From assembly GCF_900101075.1 (NCBI RefSeq), contig NZ_FNFY01000012.1, positions 1-64,000 of the forward strand: 64,000 nucleotides of DNA. Direction: 5' to 3'. The notes under the pieces were generated by a model, which ran no database searches, was not told the DNA's origin, and saw only the letters and a list, made by a program, of their open reading frames with translations. Position 1 is the first letter of the stretch, and every line of letters begins with the position of its first letter. Shown one piece after another: positions 27,076 to 36,695 of the stretch. This DNA is from Lacicoccus qingdaonensis (lineage in GTDB: Bacteria; Bacillota; Bacilli; Staphylococcales; Salinicoccaceae). The translations under genes were made by a program, and so were the position numbers.

Positions 27076-28215
27076 ATGCGTTTTGAAACAAAAGCCGTCC
27101 ACGCCGGACGTGAAATTGATCCGACGACAGGCGCTGTAACTACACCGATACATCTTTCCACTACATATGAAAGATCTTCTGACGGATCTTATACGGATGG
27201 ATTCATGTACAGCAGGGGAGACAATCCAAACCGCCGTTCACTTGAAGAATGTCTGACCTCCCTGGAAAATGGTCATGACTGCGTGACCTATGCATCAGGG
27301 ATGGCAGCCATATCATCAGTCATCGAAGCACTGCCGGAAGAAAAACCGAAAAGGGTCGTCATGGCAGATGATATGTACTTCGGTGTCCGCACGATGCTGA
27401 TGGAAACGGATATCGGCAGAAGATTCGATATCGTCACAGTCGATATGACAGACCTCGATAAAGTAAAAAGTACGATTGAGAGTGCACCGACAGGTCTGGT
27501 CTGGATGGAGACCCCTTCAAATCCCCAGATTAAAATCATCGATATTGAAGCAGTTGCTGAAATGGCGAAACAGGCCGGCGCATTTTCAGTGATCGACAAT
27601 ACCGCTGCGACACCGGTGCTCCAGCAGCCGCTCTCACTCGGCGTCGATTTTTCGCTGCATTCAGTGACAAAGTATATCGGCGGTCACAGTGACCTGCTGC
27701 TCGGTGCTGTAATTGCAGCTGAGGACAACGACATGCTTCAAAATTTAAGAGCTTGGCAGCATGCAAAAGGCGCTGTACCATCCTCATTTGATTGCTGGCT
27801 CGCGCTCCGCGGCGTCCAGTCACTCTCAGCAAGGGTGATGATGCAGTGCAGCAGCGCAAAAATCATCGCTGACTTCCTCGAAGCCCACGAAAAGATCGAG
27901 GCTGTTTATTATCCCGGACTGAAAAGCCATTCCGGTCACGACATAGCAGCAAAACAGATGAAAGGTTTCGGCGGTCTGCTGTCATTTAAAGTCAAAGGCA
28001 GTGAAAAAGATGCCTTGAAAGTCGCCAATAGCGTCAACATCATCACGCAGGCAACGAGTCTCGGAGGCACCCACACTTACATCGAACACCGTGCATCCGT
28101 TGAAAAGGAACTGACGATGGCACCGGACAACCTGCTCCGACTGTCCGTCGGCCTTGAAAATGCTGAAGATTTGAAAGAGGACCTTGAGCAGGCACTTTCC
28201 AATATTCCGGTTTAA
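27076..28215 (+). CDS. PLP-dependent trans-sulfuration enzyme (cystathionine gamma-lyase/beta-lyase family)
   Basis: A 379-residue Cys/Met-metabolism enzyme. Recognisable are TKAVHAGREIDPTTGAVTTP at the N-terminus, YSRGDNPNRRSLEECL, the cofactor region VWMETPSNP and VIDNTAATPVLQQP, and the PLP lysine in SLHSVTKYIGGHSDLLLGA. Members split or make cystathionine or release H2S from homocysteine; the GGTHTYIEHRAS segment is common to gamma-lyases, but exact specificity cannot be assigned. The start at 27076 has GAGGG; the longer frame from 27055 lacks a site. It is followed 43 bases later by an aldo/keto reductase gene. Confidence 0.85.
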   Translation: MRFETKAVHAGREIDPTTGAVTTPIHLSTTYERSSDGSYTDGFMYSRGDNPNRRSLEECLTSLENGHDCVTYASGMAAISSVIEALPEEKPKRVVMADDMYFGVRTMLMETDIGRRFDIVTVDMTDLDKVKSTIESAPTGLVWMETPSNPQIKIIDIEAVAEMAKQAGAFSVIDNTAATPVLQQPLSLGVDFSLHSVTKYIGGHSDLLLGAVIAAEDNDMLQNLRAWQHAKGAVPSSFDCWLALRGVQSLSARVMMQCSSAKIIADFLEAHEKIEAVYYPGLKSHSGHDIAAKQMKGFGGLLSFKVKGSEKDALKVANSVNIITQATSLGGTHTYIEHRASVEKELTMAPDNLLRLSVGLENAEDLKEDLEQALSNIPV

Positions 28216-28258
28216 TCATTTATTTCCCGGGGAATTTATAAGTAATGGAGGGATAATG

Positions 28259-29338
28259 ATGGATTACACATTACTTGGCAGCTCGGGATTGAACATTTCC
28301 AAATATGCACTCGGCACCATACCGTTCAGCGGCACTAAAGGTTTTGAACCTGCAGCTGATATGAACCAGGACACGGCGGATCATATGGTCGATTATGCAC
28401 TGGATCATGGGATCAACCACTTTGATACTGCGAACCTTTATGCAACAGGCGATGCCGAAAAAGTCCTCGGCAAAGCAGTCAGAAACAGACGTAAAGAGAT
28501 GACGATTGCGAGCAAAACCGGCTTCAGGCTGTCTGACAACCCGAATGATGTCGGAGCGACAAGAATCAATATTGAAGCTTCCATCGATGAATCATTACAG
28601 AGGCTCGGAACGGACTACCTTGATTTATATTATGTTCATACATGGGACGGCCAGGTGCCTGTTGAAGAAACCGTCCATGCAATGAACGATCTTATCAAAA
28701 AAGGTAAAATCCTCTACTGGGGCGTCTCGAACTACAGCGGATGGCAGCTGGCCAAGACCCATACGTATGCTGTCGAGAATAATCTCGCACCGCCGGCTGC
28801 CCATCAGATCTACTATACACCCGAATCACGTGAAGCAGAATATGAACTGCTGCCGGCAGGACGGGAACTCGGCATCGGCAATACAATCTGGTCACCGATA
28901 GGCGAGGGACTGCTTACAGGAAAAATTTCCAGAAATAAAAAAGCCGAGCCGGGCACCCGTCAGGGTGAAGGCTGGCCGGAACCCTATATCAAAGATAAAG
29001 AAATGCTTTATAATCTCGTCGACATGCTGAAAGATATTACATCGAAGCATAACGCCACCGTAACGCAGGTCGTCCTTGCGTGGGTGCGTGACAGGCCGAA
29101 CGTCGATTCTGTCATTATCGGCGCACGTAACAATGAGCAGTGGTATGAAGATGTCGCATCATACAATCTCCAGCTTACTGATCAGGATATTGCACAGATC
29201 AATGACCTCACTGCACCAGAGGCACTCTATCCACTCTGGCACAGAGCGATGAACTCGATGGAAAGAGCTTCCGATGCAGAAAAAGTATATCTGGACGCCT
29301 ATAACAAACTGATGGAATCAAAAAATCAGGAAATATAA
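28259..29338 (+). CDS. Aldo/keto reductase
   Basis: A 359-residue NADPH-dependent oxidoreductase of the AKR superfamily (TIM barrel). Catalytic residues are visible in HFDTANLYATGDAE (Asp and Tyr), the lysine of IASKTGF and LDLYYVHTWD (His). The cofactor-binding IGARNNEQWYED segment is present. The start at 28259 follows GGAGGG by six bases; the track-long frame starting at 28184 overlaps the preceding gene and has no site. Probably cotranscribed with the trans-sulfuration gene. Substrate unknown. Confidence 0.85.
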   Translation: MDYTLLGSSGLNISKYALGTIPFSGTKGFEPAADMNQDTADHMVDYALDHGINHFDTANLYATGDAEKVLGKAVRNRRKEMTIASKTGFRLSDNPNDVGATRINIEASIDESLQRLGTDYLDLYYVHTWDGQVPVEETVHAMNDLIKKGKILYWGVSNYSGWQLAKTHTYAVENNLAPPAAHQIYYTPESREAEYELLPAGRELGIGNTIWSPIGEGLLTGKISRNKKAEPGTRQGEGWPEPYIKDKEMLYNLVDMLKDITSKHNATVTQVVLAWVRDRPNVDSVIIGARNNEQWYEDVASYNLQLTDQDIAQINDLTAPEALYPLWHRAMNSMERASDAEKVYLDAYNKLMESKNQEI

Positions 29339-29392
29339 TAAAAAATCACTTCCACAATCAATCTTGACTTTTGGCAGTGATTTTTATTTTTC
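29339..29392. terminator. Shared terminator between the AKR and CDF genes
   Basis: AAAAATCACT and AGTGATTTTT arms around a 25-base loop, T-rich on the plus side; convergent genes. Confidence 0.6.
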
Positions 29393-29398
29393 AATATT

Positions 29399-30310
29399 TT
29401 AAATTTCGCTTTTATCTTCAAGATCATACGGATTGACATGAACATTGACGTCTCTCACAATATCATGTTCTCTGATCAGCTTCTGCTTCACATTCCTTGC
29501 GATTTTGTGTCCATCTTCCACAGTGATATTCGCATCTACCGAAATTTTAATATCCACGATGACATACGAACCGTGTGAACGGGCACTGAGGCTGTCTATC
29601 TTTACAACTTTTTCCACAGCTTTTACTGTCATCATCATGTCCCTTGTCTCATCTTCGTTCAACACGACTTCAAGTGTCATACTCACAGCTTCCTTGGCCA
29701 ATTGAAAACCCATGTACATGATGATGATTGCAATGACGGCACTCGCAATTGGATCGAAGTAAATGAGGTAGGGGATATCAAAACGGGAACCTATTATAGT
29801 CAGACCGACACCGAACAGTGCAACCGCAGATGATATTGCATCCGTACGATGATGCCAGGCATCGGCAACCAATGCAGGACTGCTGATTTTCCTGCCGAGA
29901 CGATACTTATATTGGAATAGCACTTCTTTGATGACAAGCGAGAAAATAATGATGTAAAGCACCATCATGGATGTCACTTCATTGGCCGTTTCAGTCCATA
30001 TTGAAGAGATTGAGTTATACATGATTTCAAAACCGACAACGACCAGCAGAATCGCCACTATTAGTGTAGCAACATTCTCAGATTTCCCGTGACCGTATGG
30101 ATGCTCCCTGTCAGGCGGCTTTTGTGCAGCTCTGATACCGATAAAGACAGCCACCGAACTGATGACATCCGAGGCCGAATGAACAGCATCCGCAATAAGT
30201 GCACGGCTGTTTCCCATTATTCCGCCAATTCCTTTTATAATCGCCAGGATAATGTTGACGACTATGCCTATGATTGTGGCCCTTTGTGCCTGTCTGTATC
30301 TGTTAGTCAT
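29399..30310 (-). CDS. Cation diffusion facilitator (CDF) metal exporter
   Basis: A 303-residue exporter with six membrane helices and a C-terminal cytosolic metal-sensing domain. The metal-site motifs ADAVHSASDVISS (TM2) and VADAWHHRTDAISS (TM5) are both present, and YGHGKSENVATL follows TM2. The C-terminal part (SYVIVDIKISVDANITVEDGH) is the usual ferredoxin-like domain. Family members export Zn, Mn, Fe or Co by proton antiport. Start ATG with AAGGAAG upstream. Exact metal unknown; the HxxxD sites favour Zn or Fe/Mn. Confidence 0.9.
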   Translation of the reverse strand: MTNRYRQAQRATIIGIVVNIILAIIKGIGGIMGNSRALIADAVHSASDVISSVAVFIGIRAAQKPPDREHPYGHGKSENVATLIVAILLVVVGFEIMYNSISSIWTETANEVTSMMVLYIIIFSLVIKEVLFQYKYRLGRKISSPALVADAWHHRTDAISSAVALFGVGLTIIGSRFDIPYLIYFDPIASAVIAIIIMYMGFQLAKEAVSMTLEVVLNEDETRDMMMTVKAVEKVVKIDSLSARSHGSYVIVDIKISVDANITVEDGHKIARNVKQKLIREHDIVRDVNVHVNPYDLEDKSEI

Positions 30311-30524
30311 TTATAAAACTTCCTTTACAGATAATATTAACTGTTCATATTCCAGTATACATTCTCTTCAGCCGAAATAAAATTTAATTTTTAGTGCTGA
30401 AACGGTTTCATCCTAATATGTCATCAAAGCTGAACAACACAATTTTCAGAAAATAAATGGCTGTACCCATTCATTTATGTCACAATCATCATATAAGAGA
30501 TTAAGAGAAAGGAGGAAATGGAGG

Positions 30525-31220
30525 ATGACAGAAAAATATGTAGATCTGGGCTATCCCATTTATGAAGGCAGTCCGGTCTTTCCGGGGCTGCCGGAAGTTA
30601 AAGTGGAATTGAGAGAAGATAAGGAAAAAGGTGATCACTGGAACGGCAGCGTACTGACAACATATTTGCATGCCGGTACTCATGTAGACGCTCCTTTTCA
30701 CCATTTCAGTGATGAAAGCGTCGGAATTGACAGCATCCCTGCTGAAAACTTCTTTTATGACAGTCCTTTAATGCTGGATGTACCCGCTCAAAAAGAAAAC
30801 GACCTGATTACAATTGAACAGCTGCTGGCATATGGCGATCAACTGCAGGAGGCGGATATACTGATATTTAATACACATGCCTACAAGAAAAGGAATGATG
30901 ACTTTGAATCCTATTCCGACGGATTTTCAACAGTGAGTCCAGAAGCTGCCGAATACATCAGGGAACAGCTGCCAAAAGTGAAAGCTGTAGCAATCGATAC
31001 ACTCAGTATCGAAAATATCCCGATTGGGAAAACCAATGGCTTCAGAACACACAAAGCATTTCTCGATCCAGACAGACCGAATGATACGATATTGATTTAT
31101 GAAGATGTAAACCTTGAACCGATCGTTGATAAAACCATCAGGAAAATATACTGTACACCGCTCAGAATTGTCGGAAGGGACGCCAGCATATGCAATCCTG
31201 TCGCAATCATAGAAAAATAA
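30525..31220 (+). CDS. Cyclase-family (kynurenine formamidase-like) metal-dependent hydrolase
   Basis: A 231-residue protein with the family signature HxGTHxDxPxH (HAGTHVDAPFHHF near residue 45), which binds zinc or manganese and is found in kynurenine formamidase, isatin hydrolase and polyketide cyclases. The start at 30525 has GGAGG twice upstream. It is followed by a terminator and then by half a TRAP permease gene, which suggests that a hydrolase-transporter unit once existed here. Substrate unknown. Confidence 0.8.
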   Translation: MTEKYVDLGYPIYEGSPVFPGLPEVKVELREDKEKGDHWNGSVLTTYLHAGTHVDAPFHHFSDESVGIDSIPAENFFYDSPLMLDVPAQKENDLITIEQLLAYGDQLQEADILIFNTHAYKKRNDDFESYSDGFSTVSPEAAEYIREQLPKVKAVAIDTLSIENIPIGKTNGFRTHKAFLDPDRPNDTILIYEDVNLEPIVDKTIRKIYCTPLRIVGRDASICNPVAIIEK

Positions 31221-31231
31221 CCTTTATCCAT

Positions 31232-31274
31232 AAACCATATTTCATAATAAAATTATGAAGTATGGTTTTTTAAT
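31232..31274 (+). terminator. Terminator of the cyclase-family gene
   Basis: AAACCATA/TATGGTTT arms extended by TCATAAT/ATTATGA, followed by TTTTTTAATTT. Confidence 0.8.
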
Positions 31275-31323
31275 TTAAATATGATAATAGTTTGTTAACT
31301 CTGACAGATAGCGTTTTCATTTC

Positions 31324-32418
31324 ATGGGTGCAAGTGCTTTTATCATGGCCGAGACCACTGGAATCAACTATGGTGTGATCGCGCTCGCAGCAGTTTTACC
31401 GGCAATATTGTATTACTTTGCAGTAATTCTGCAGGTCCATTATCGTGCTGGAAAGCGTGATTTGAAGGGGATACCAAGAGCTGACCTTCCCAGAGTAAAA
31501 GAAGTACTGATTGAAAGGGGTCATTTACTCCTCCCTATAATCGGACTGATTGTCATGTTATTTATGAACATGCCGATTCCAAGAGCGGCAATATTTACAA
31601 TATTTCTGACAATCATCGTTGCAACGCTTAGAAAGTCTACACGCATGTCATTCAGGGATATATTTGATGCTATGGCAAACGGGGCCCAGCAGGCGTTGTC
31701 AGTAATGATCGCCTGTGCTGTGGTCGGTATTATTATCGGTGTCGTTTCACTTACAGGATTTGGTGCAGTACTGACATCTGCAATTGCAAGTATCGGTGCA
31801 GGCTCACTCTTCCTGACACTATTCTTTACGATGATCGCGTCAATGGTGCTAGGGATGGGCCTGCCTTCGATTCCTGCGTATATCATTACAGCCACTATGG
31901 CAGCACCTGCTTTGGCAGAATTTGGAGTGCCGGTACTGCTTGCGCATATGTTCGTCTTTTACTTTGGCATCTTTGCAAACGTCACACCTCCTGTTGCACT
32001 TGCAGCCTTTGCCGGCGCAGGGGTCTCAGGTGGCGATCCGATGAGAACCGGGTTCCAGGCGTTGAAATTGTCCATAGCCGGTTTCCTTATCCCTTTCATA
32101 TTCATATATGAACCGGCACTTCTTATGGTCGATATTGAAGGGTTGGCAGCAAACGCACGTGAATATCCGCTCGCAAGCGTGTTCGATATCATCATAGTCG
32201 TAATAACCACTGTCATAGGATTGACGGCGTTATCTGCAGGACTTGAAGGGTTCTTTAAAACCCATCTGGGAGCAATCTCCAGATTCGTTCTCATCGCTGC
32301 AGCGGTACTTTCCGTAGCACCGGAAACCTTTACAGATATCTCCGGAATTATAATTATAGCAGTCGTTTTGGGATTTAATTATTTCAAATGGAAAAATAAA
32401 GAACTGCCCGCAACATAA
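31324..32418 (+). pseudogene. C-terminal half of a TRAP transporter fused permease
   Basis: A 364-codon open frame that corresponds to the second half only of the 4TM/12TM fused TRAP permeases. Its first residues MGASAFIMAETTGINY line up with the interior sequence MGAAAFLMIEFAGESY of the intact 687-residue permease at 32.6 kb, and it runs to the normal end (VTPPVALAAFAGAGVSGGDP, GFQALKLSIAGFLIPF). There is no ribosome binding site, an in-frame TAG lies 12 codons or fewer upstream, and the small 4TM part and half of the large domain are missing. It is 5'-truncated and almost surely inactive, although the surviving reading frame is clean. Confidence 0.75.
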
Positions 32419-32422
32419 TAAA

Positions 32423-32466
32423 TATAGCCAGCATACCTCATAGTGTATGCTGGCTATAATTTTACA
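32423..32466 (+). terminator. Terminator of the TRAP remnant
   Basis: TATAGCCAGCATAC/GTATGCTGGCTATA perfect stem followed by ATTTT. Confidence 0.8.
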
Positions 32467-32532
32467 TCGATTTTAAATGTCATCCGTCCCTGCCTAAGGA
32501 GACTGTTTCCTGTAAAATTAATTGGCAATATA

Positions 32533-32560
32533 AAATGCATCCTCATATGAGGATGCATTT
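32533..32560 (-). terminator. Terminator of the TAXI-TRAP operon
   Basis: AAATGCATCC/GGATGCATTT perfect palindrome just after the permease stop on the minus strand, followed there by TATATTG. Confidence 0.65.
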
Positions 32561-32570
32561 CTTTAATAGT

Positions 32571-34634
32571 TTAACCTGCACTCTGTGCTTCTTTATTTTT
32601 ACCGGTGCCGCCCTTTATTACAAACTGTAAGATAATCAACAGTGCAAAGGCCGGGATACCGATAATATCTGACATCGTACCAGGGTACATTAGAAGCAGT
32701 CCTGTCAGGAACGCGATTATTCTGACATACCACGGGATCTTCCTATACCAGTAACCAACCATACTGGCCCCGATGGCGTTCATACCCATCAATGCAGTAA
32801 TGACGATAAAAGTGACTTCCCAAACGTTTGTATCTATCATTAATATCTCCGGCTGAAGGACGAACATATAAGGAATGATAAATGCGGCTATCGCCAGTTT
32901 GACTGCGTTTCCGCCTGTCCGCATCGGCTCTCCACCGGATATCCCAGTTGCCGCAAAAGCGGCAAGAGCAACTGGTGGCGTAATATCTGCCACTATACCA
33001 AAGTAAAAGACGAACATATGCGCCGCAAGTACAGGCACTGCAACGTCCAACTGATCATTGAGGGCAAGAATTGCCGGCAGTGCTATCGTCGAGGTAATGA
33101 TATAGTTTGCTGTAGTTGGTGATCCCATACCTAAAATAATGGAAGCAATCATTGTAAATACCAGCGTCAGTATTAGTTGCATATCCACATTAAATGCAAG
33201 AGTTCCAGCAATATCAACGAGCATGTTACCGAATTTTAATCCCAGGCCGGTTCTTGTCACAACACCAACAATGATACCCGCACAAGCTGTAGCCGCTGCC
33301 ACTCCCAGCGCTGTCCTGGCTCCTGAGGTCAGAGCGACGATAAACTTACTCGGAGTGATTCTTGTATCTTTACGGAACAGACTGACAATAATAGTGATTG
33401 CTATACCATAAAGTGCCGTTCTTTCAATACTGAATCCCTGAAACAGAAGCCATACGATTGCTACAATTGGAAGTAATAAATGTATTTTCTTTAAAACTTC
33501 TAATTTGTTCGGCAGTTGATCCGACGGCAGCCCGAGCAGACCAATTCGTTTTGCTTCAAAATGAGTGACGATCCAAATTCCTGTGAAGTATAAAAGTGCA
33601 GGTATGGTCGCCGCTTTTGCGATATCCCAGTAACTTTCCCCTGCAAATTCAATCATCAGAAAAGCTGCCGCCCCCATAATCGGCGGCATCAGCTGACCAC
33701 CGGTGGAGGAGGCGGCTTCAACCGCCCCGGCAAAGTTTTTACGATAACCCAATTTTTTCATCATGGGTATAGTATATGAACCTGTTGTTACTGTGTTTGC
33801 CACTGAGCTCCCCGAGATTGTACCGTTAAGGGCACTTGAGAATATGGCGACTTTTGCCGGCCCGCCGACACGTTTTCCGGCTATGGCCAAAGCAAGGTCA
33901 TTGAAATACGTTCCCACTCCGGTTTGTACGAGGAAAGCCCCGAATAACAGGAACAGGAATATATAGGTTGAGGACACCGCTAGTGGTGTACCCAAAATAC
34001 CTTCAGTTGTGAAGTACATGGAGTTGACCAGCTGGTTCAGACTAAGGCCCCGGTGGGCTAGTCCTCCAGGCATTTGTGGTCCAAAATATGCATAGATAAG
34101 AAAAGCGCCGGCTACGATCACAATCGGTAAACCTACGGCTCTTCTTGAAGCTTCCAGGACAAGTAAAATAGCCAAAGCACCGATAACCAATTGAGCTTCG
34201 GTGACACCGCCAAGCTGCTGGACTATCGTGTCATAATATACCGGCCAGTATCCGGCTACGATAATGGATAAAACTGCCAGTATATAGTCATACCAGGCAA
34301 CTTTTCTTTTTGGACCGCCCTTTCTTGCAGGAAACAGCAGAAAGATCAGGACAAGCGCAAAGCCCAGGTGGACCGTACGTTGTACATAGGCCGTGTATTG
34401 CCCAAACATACCTGTGTAAATCTGGAATAATGAAAATGCTATAAGTATTAGGAAAACAATGGTGCCAACGATACCGGTAAGATTCCTGGTGTTTGATTCA
34501 GTATCATATTTTTCTATCAGTCTATCTTGTTCTTCCTGGGATAATTCTTCTCCTGCTGCCTGTTTCTCTTCTATTCTCTTGTCTTCCTGTTCCTGTGCAT
34601 TTTGCTCTCCACTCTGTTTTTTTGTATCACTCAT
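32571..34634 (-). CDS. TRAP transporter fused permease (4TM/12TM)
   Basis: A 687-residue protein joining the small DctQ-like and large DctM-like membrane subunits, as is standard for TAXI-type TRAP transporters. The first about 50 residues are a charged cytosolic tail (QEQEDKRIEEKQAAGEELSQ). Signatures of the large subunit occur twice, e.g. SGSSVANTVTTGSYTIPMM with GGQLMPPIMGAAAF, and GMGSPTTANYIITST with DITPPVALAAFAATGISGG. It imports an organic acid or amino acid with sodium, together with the binding protein at 35.3 kb. Its start overlaps the end of the DUF1850 gene by eight bases. Confidence 0.93.
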   Translation of the reverse strand: MSDTKKQSGEQNAQEQEDKRIEEKQAAGEELSQEEQDRLIEKYDTESNTRNLTGIVGTIVFLILIAFSLFQIYTGMFGQYTAYVQRTVHLGFALVLIFLLFPARKGGPKRKVAWYDYILAVLSIIVAGYWPVYYDTIVQQLGGVTEAQLVIGALAILLVLEASRRAVGLPIVIVAGAFLIYAYFGPQMPGGLAHRGLSLNQLVNSMYFTTEGILGTPLAVSSTYIFLFLLFGAFLVQTGVGTYFNDLALAIAGKRVGGPAKVAIFSSALNGTISGSSVANTVTTGSYTIPMMKKLGYRKNFAGAVEAASSTGGQLMPPIMGAAAFLMIEFAGESYWDIAKAATIPALLYFTGIWIVTHFEAKRIGLLGLPSDQLPNKLEVLKKIHLLLPIVAIVWLLFQGFSIERTALYGIAITIIVSLFRKDTRITPSKFIVALTSGARTALGVAAATACAGIIVGVVTRTGLGLKFGNMLVDIAGTLAFNVDMQLILTLVFTMIASIILGMGSPTTANYIITSTIALPAILALNDQLDVAVPVLAAHMFVFYFGIVADITPPVALAAFAATGISGGEPMRTGGNAVKLAIAAFIIPYMFVLQPEILMIDTNVWEVTFIVITALMGMNAIGASMVGYWYRKIPWYVRIIAFLTGLLLMYPGTMSDIIGIPAFALLIILQFVIKGGTGKNKEAQSAG

Positions 34635-35151
34635 GGATCCTCACCCCTTGTATCATTTGCCATAAAGACAATTTATCAATTTTTATGGTAAACCAGGCAC
34701 CCGGTTCAAAATAATTATTAAACTCTGTAATGTATTCATGATCTGAACCCCATACAAGTCTGTGTTCTGACACTGCCTTACCATTTCTCAGCTTAATTTC
34801 AGGAAAAACATTTTCCATATTCTTTATGTGATATCTACCGTCCTCATAAACGAATTCTTCATTCCCCTGTGCGTTGGAAGGCATTCCGATTCCAAACTCC
34901 TCATAAACTATCTCATACTGTTGTATATCTTGATTTTCCAAAACAATATACTTTTCCACTACATCAGTTAAGTGAATAGAGTGTGTGAAAATAATCTGGA
35001 AAGTACCCCCATCTTCTAACGGTAAGTATGCTTCGATATCACTTGTATTTTCTTCATAAAATGTGAGTGATTGTTTAAAGGGAATAAATAAAATTATTAA
35101 TACTGTAAAGAGAAGGATGACAGGTAATAGTATTATTAAGAATTTTTTCAT
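34627..35151 (-). CDS. DUF1850 protein of a TAXI-TRAP operon
   Basis: A 174-residue protein with a single N-terminal membrane helix (FLIILLPVILLFTVLIILF) and an extracellular domain containing FTHSIHLTDVVEKYIVL and YEEFGIGMPSN, which define the DUF1850 family. The gene is nearly always located between the TAXI binding protein and the fused permease, as here, and its role is unknown. It overlaps the permease start. A hairpin separates it from the upstream binding-protein gene, consistent with less expression than the binding protein. Confidence 0.8.
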   Translation of the reverse strand: MKKFLIILLPVILLFTVLIILFIPFKQSLTFYEENTSDIEAYLPLEDGGTFQIIFTHSIHLTDVVEKYIVLENQDIQQYEIVYEEFGIGMPSNAQGNEEFVYEDGRYHIKNMENVFPEIKLRNGKAVSEHRLVWGSDHEYITEFNNYFEPGAWFTIKIDKLSLWQMIQGVRIHE

Positions 35152-35207
35152 GTATCATCCATCCAAAATAAGATTTGCACTCTAAAAGCACTCAAAAAAT
35201 AAGTATT

Positions 35208-35248
35208 GACCGGAGCCCATCACATGAATTCGTGATTGACCGCCGGTC
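35208..35248 (-). terminator. Intergenic hairpin between the TAXI binding protein and DUF1850 genes
   Basis: Outer arms GACCGG/CCGGTC and inner ATCAC/GTGAT form an interrupted stem; T-rich sequence comes a few bases later on the minus strand. It may be a leaky terminator or 3' stabiliser that lets the binding protein be made in excess. Confidence 0.45.
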
Positions 35249-35269
35249 ATAACATTCATTAATTATGTT

Positions 35270-36313
35270 TTACTCTGCACTTACGCCCTGCTCATCGAAG
35301 TATTTCTGTGCACCTGGATGCATATCTATACCGATACCGTCCAGAGCACTATCGATTGTAATATCTTCAGCTCTCGCATGTGCCATTGAGTCTGTGTTTT
35401 CGTAAATAGCTGCTGTGATATCGTATACAGCGTCCTCAGACAAGCTGTCTGATACTGCAATCATTGCAAGTACTGCTACTGTCGTTACATCTTCTTCAAT
35501 ACCGTATGTGCCTGATTCCACAGTGTCTTCAGCATAGAATGGGTACTGTTCAACCAGTTCGTCAATCTTATCCTGTTCGATTGGAAGAATTTTCACATCA
35601 ACTGTAGCTGTCAATTCTTCTACAGCACCAGTTGGCGTACCACCTGTAATAATCGCTGCATCAATGTTTCCATCTTGAATACCGCCTGTAGATTCACCGA
35701 AATCAAGATTTTGAGCTTCAATATCGTCTTCTACACTCAAACCGTGAATTTCAAGAATCTGTTCAGCATTATAGAATGTACCGGAACCCGGTGCACCTAC
35801 TGAAACTGATTTACCTTCAAGATCTTCAACAGATTCTATACCGGAATCAGCCGTAGTTACAATCTGAACTGTCTCAGGATAAAGTGATCCCAATGCCAAC
35901 ACGTTTTCAACAGCTTCACCTTCAAATGCGCCGCTACCTTCAACAGCCTGAGCGACTGTGTCAGTTTGTACCATTGCAAGATCTGCTTCTCCTGCCTGCA
36001 AGTCAACTATGTTATCTGCAGAAGCGTTTGACGAAAGTGCATCTGTTTGAATGCCGGTCTCATCAGTGATGTTTGAAGCCATTTCACCACCAAGTGGATA
36101 ATACGTACCACTTGTACCACCTGTCAGCAATGTCAGGAAGTCAGGCGTTTCTCCTTCGGCTTCAGCACCGTCTCCGGAATCTTCGCCACCGGATTCTTCT
36201 GTACCTTCCGACTCTGCACCATCTTCACCTGAGTCGCCGCCGTTACCACATGCTGCAAGCACCAACATAAACACTAACATTGTAGCCAGTAACCAAAACT
36301 TGTTCAATTTCAT
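35270..36313 (-). CDS. TAXI-family TRAP transporter solute-binding lipoprotein
   Basis: A 347-residue extracellular lipoprotein: signal peptide with lipobox LAAC (MLVLAACGNGG), an acidic Ser/Gly/Glu linker to about residue 50, then the TAXI domain with LTGGTSGTYYPLGGEMAS, GEADLAMVQTD and SVGAPGSGTFYN. It captures the solute for the permease encoded downstream; glutamate and related carboxylates are family ligands but the ligand here is unknown. Start with AAGGGGGATG. First gene of a three-gene operon. Confidence 0.92.
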   Translation of the reverse strand: MKLNKFWLLATMLVFMLVLAACGNGGDSGEDGAESEGTEESGGEDSGDGAEAEGETPDFLTLLTGGTSGTYYPLGGEMASNITDETGIQTDALSSNASADNIVDLQAGEADLAMVQTDTVAQAVEGSGAFEGEAVENVLALGSLYPETVQIVTTADSGIESVEDLEGKSVSVGAPGSGTFYNAEQILEIHGLSVEDDIEAQNLDFGESTGGIQDGNIDAAIITGGTPTGAVEELTATVDVKILPIEQDKIDELVEQYPFYAEDTVESGTYGIEEDVTTVAVLAMIAVSDSLSEDAVYDITAAIYENTDSMAHARAEDITIDSALDGIGIDMHPGAQKYFDEQGVSAE

Positions 36314-36695
36314 TTGACATCCCCCTTATATACATTCTTACATGAAATTTTACCTTGTTTCAAAAAATTGTCAATACTCAGTAAACTTTATTGTAAAAAG
36401 TATTTTGTAAATCAGCGACCTTAAAATGAAGCGCTTGCATTTCATTATACTGTATTCGTCTTTTAAAATATACAGGTTACAATATAAATTCAATATTTTT
36501 ATCAGTAATTCTTTCAATTTGATAATATGCGTCAATGTTGCCCGATAACGACGATTATCATTCTCGGTCTATATATTCCTGAAACCAAATTGCTCTTTAG
36601 GTTAATCTTTGTTATCATCAATAGGTTATTCATTTAAACGATATAAAAACATTGATTTTCATTTCATGTTTTATAAAATTTTAAGGAGCAGATTA
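36314..36695. other. AT-rich divergent intergenic region between the TAXI-TRAP operon and the BCCT gene
   Basis: 382 bp with no convincing gene. It must hold the outward promoters of both flanking operons. Visible symmetric elements are a GCGC-centred near-palindrome around 36427-36441 and GATAA-6-TTATC at 36544-36559. An open frame from 36609 runs into the BCCT gene but has no ribosome binding site. Confidence 0.5.

Noticed and set aside
36424-36445. GCGC-centred near-palindrome resembling a CcpA (cre) site.
   Set aside because: It is one base short of the 14-bp cre symmetry, so alignment to the consensus fails; kept only as a mention in the intergenic entry.
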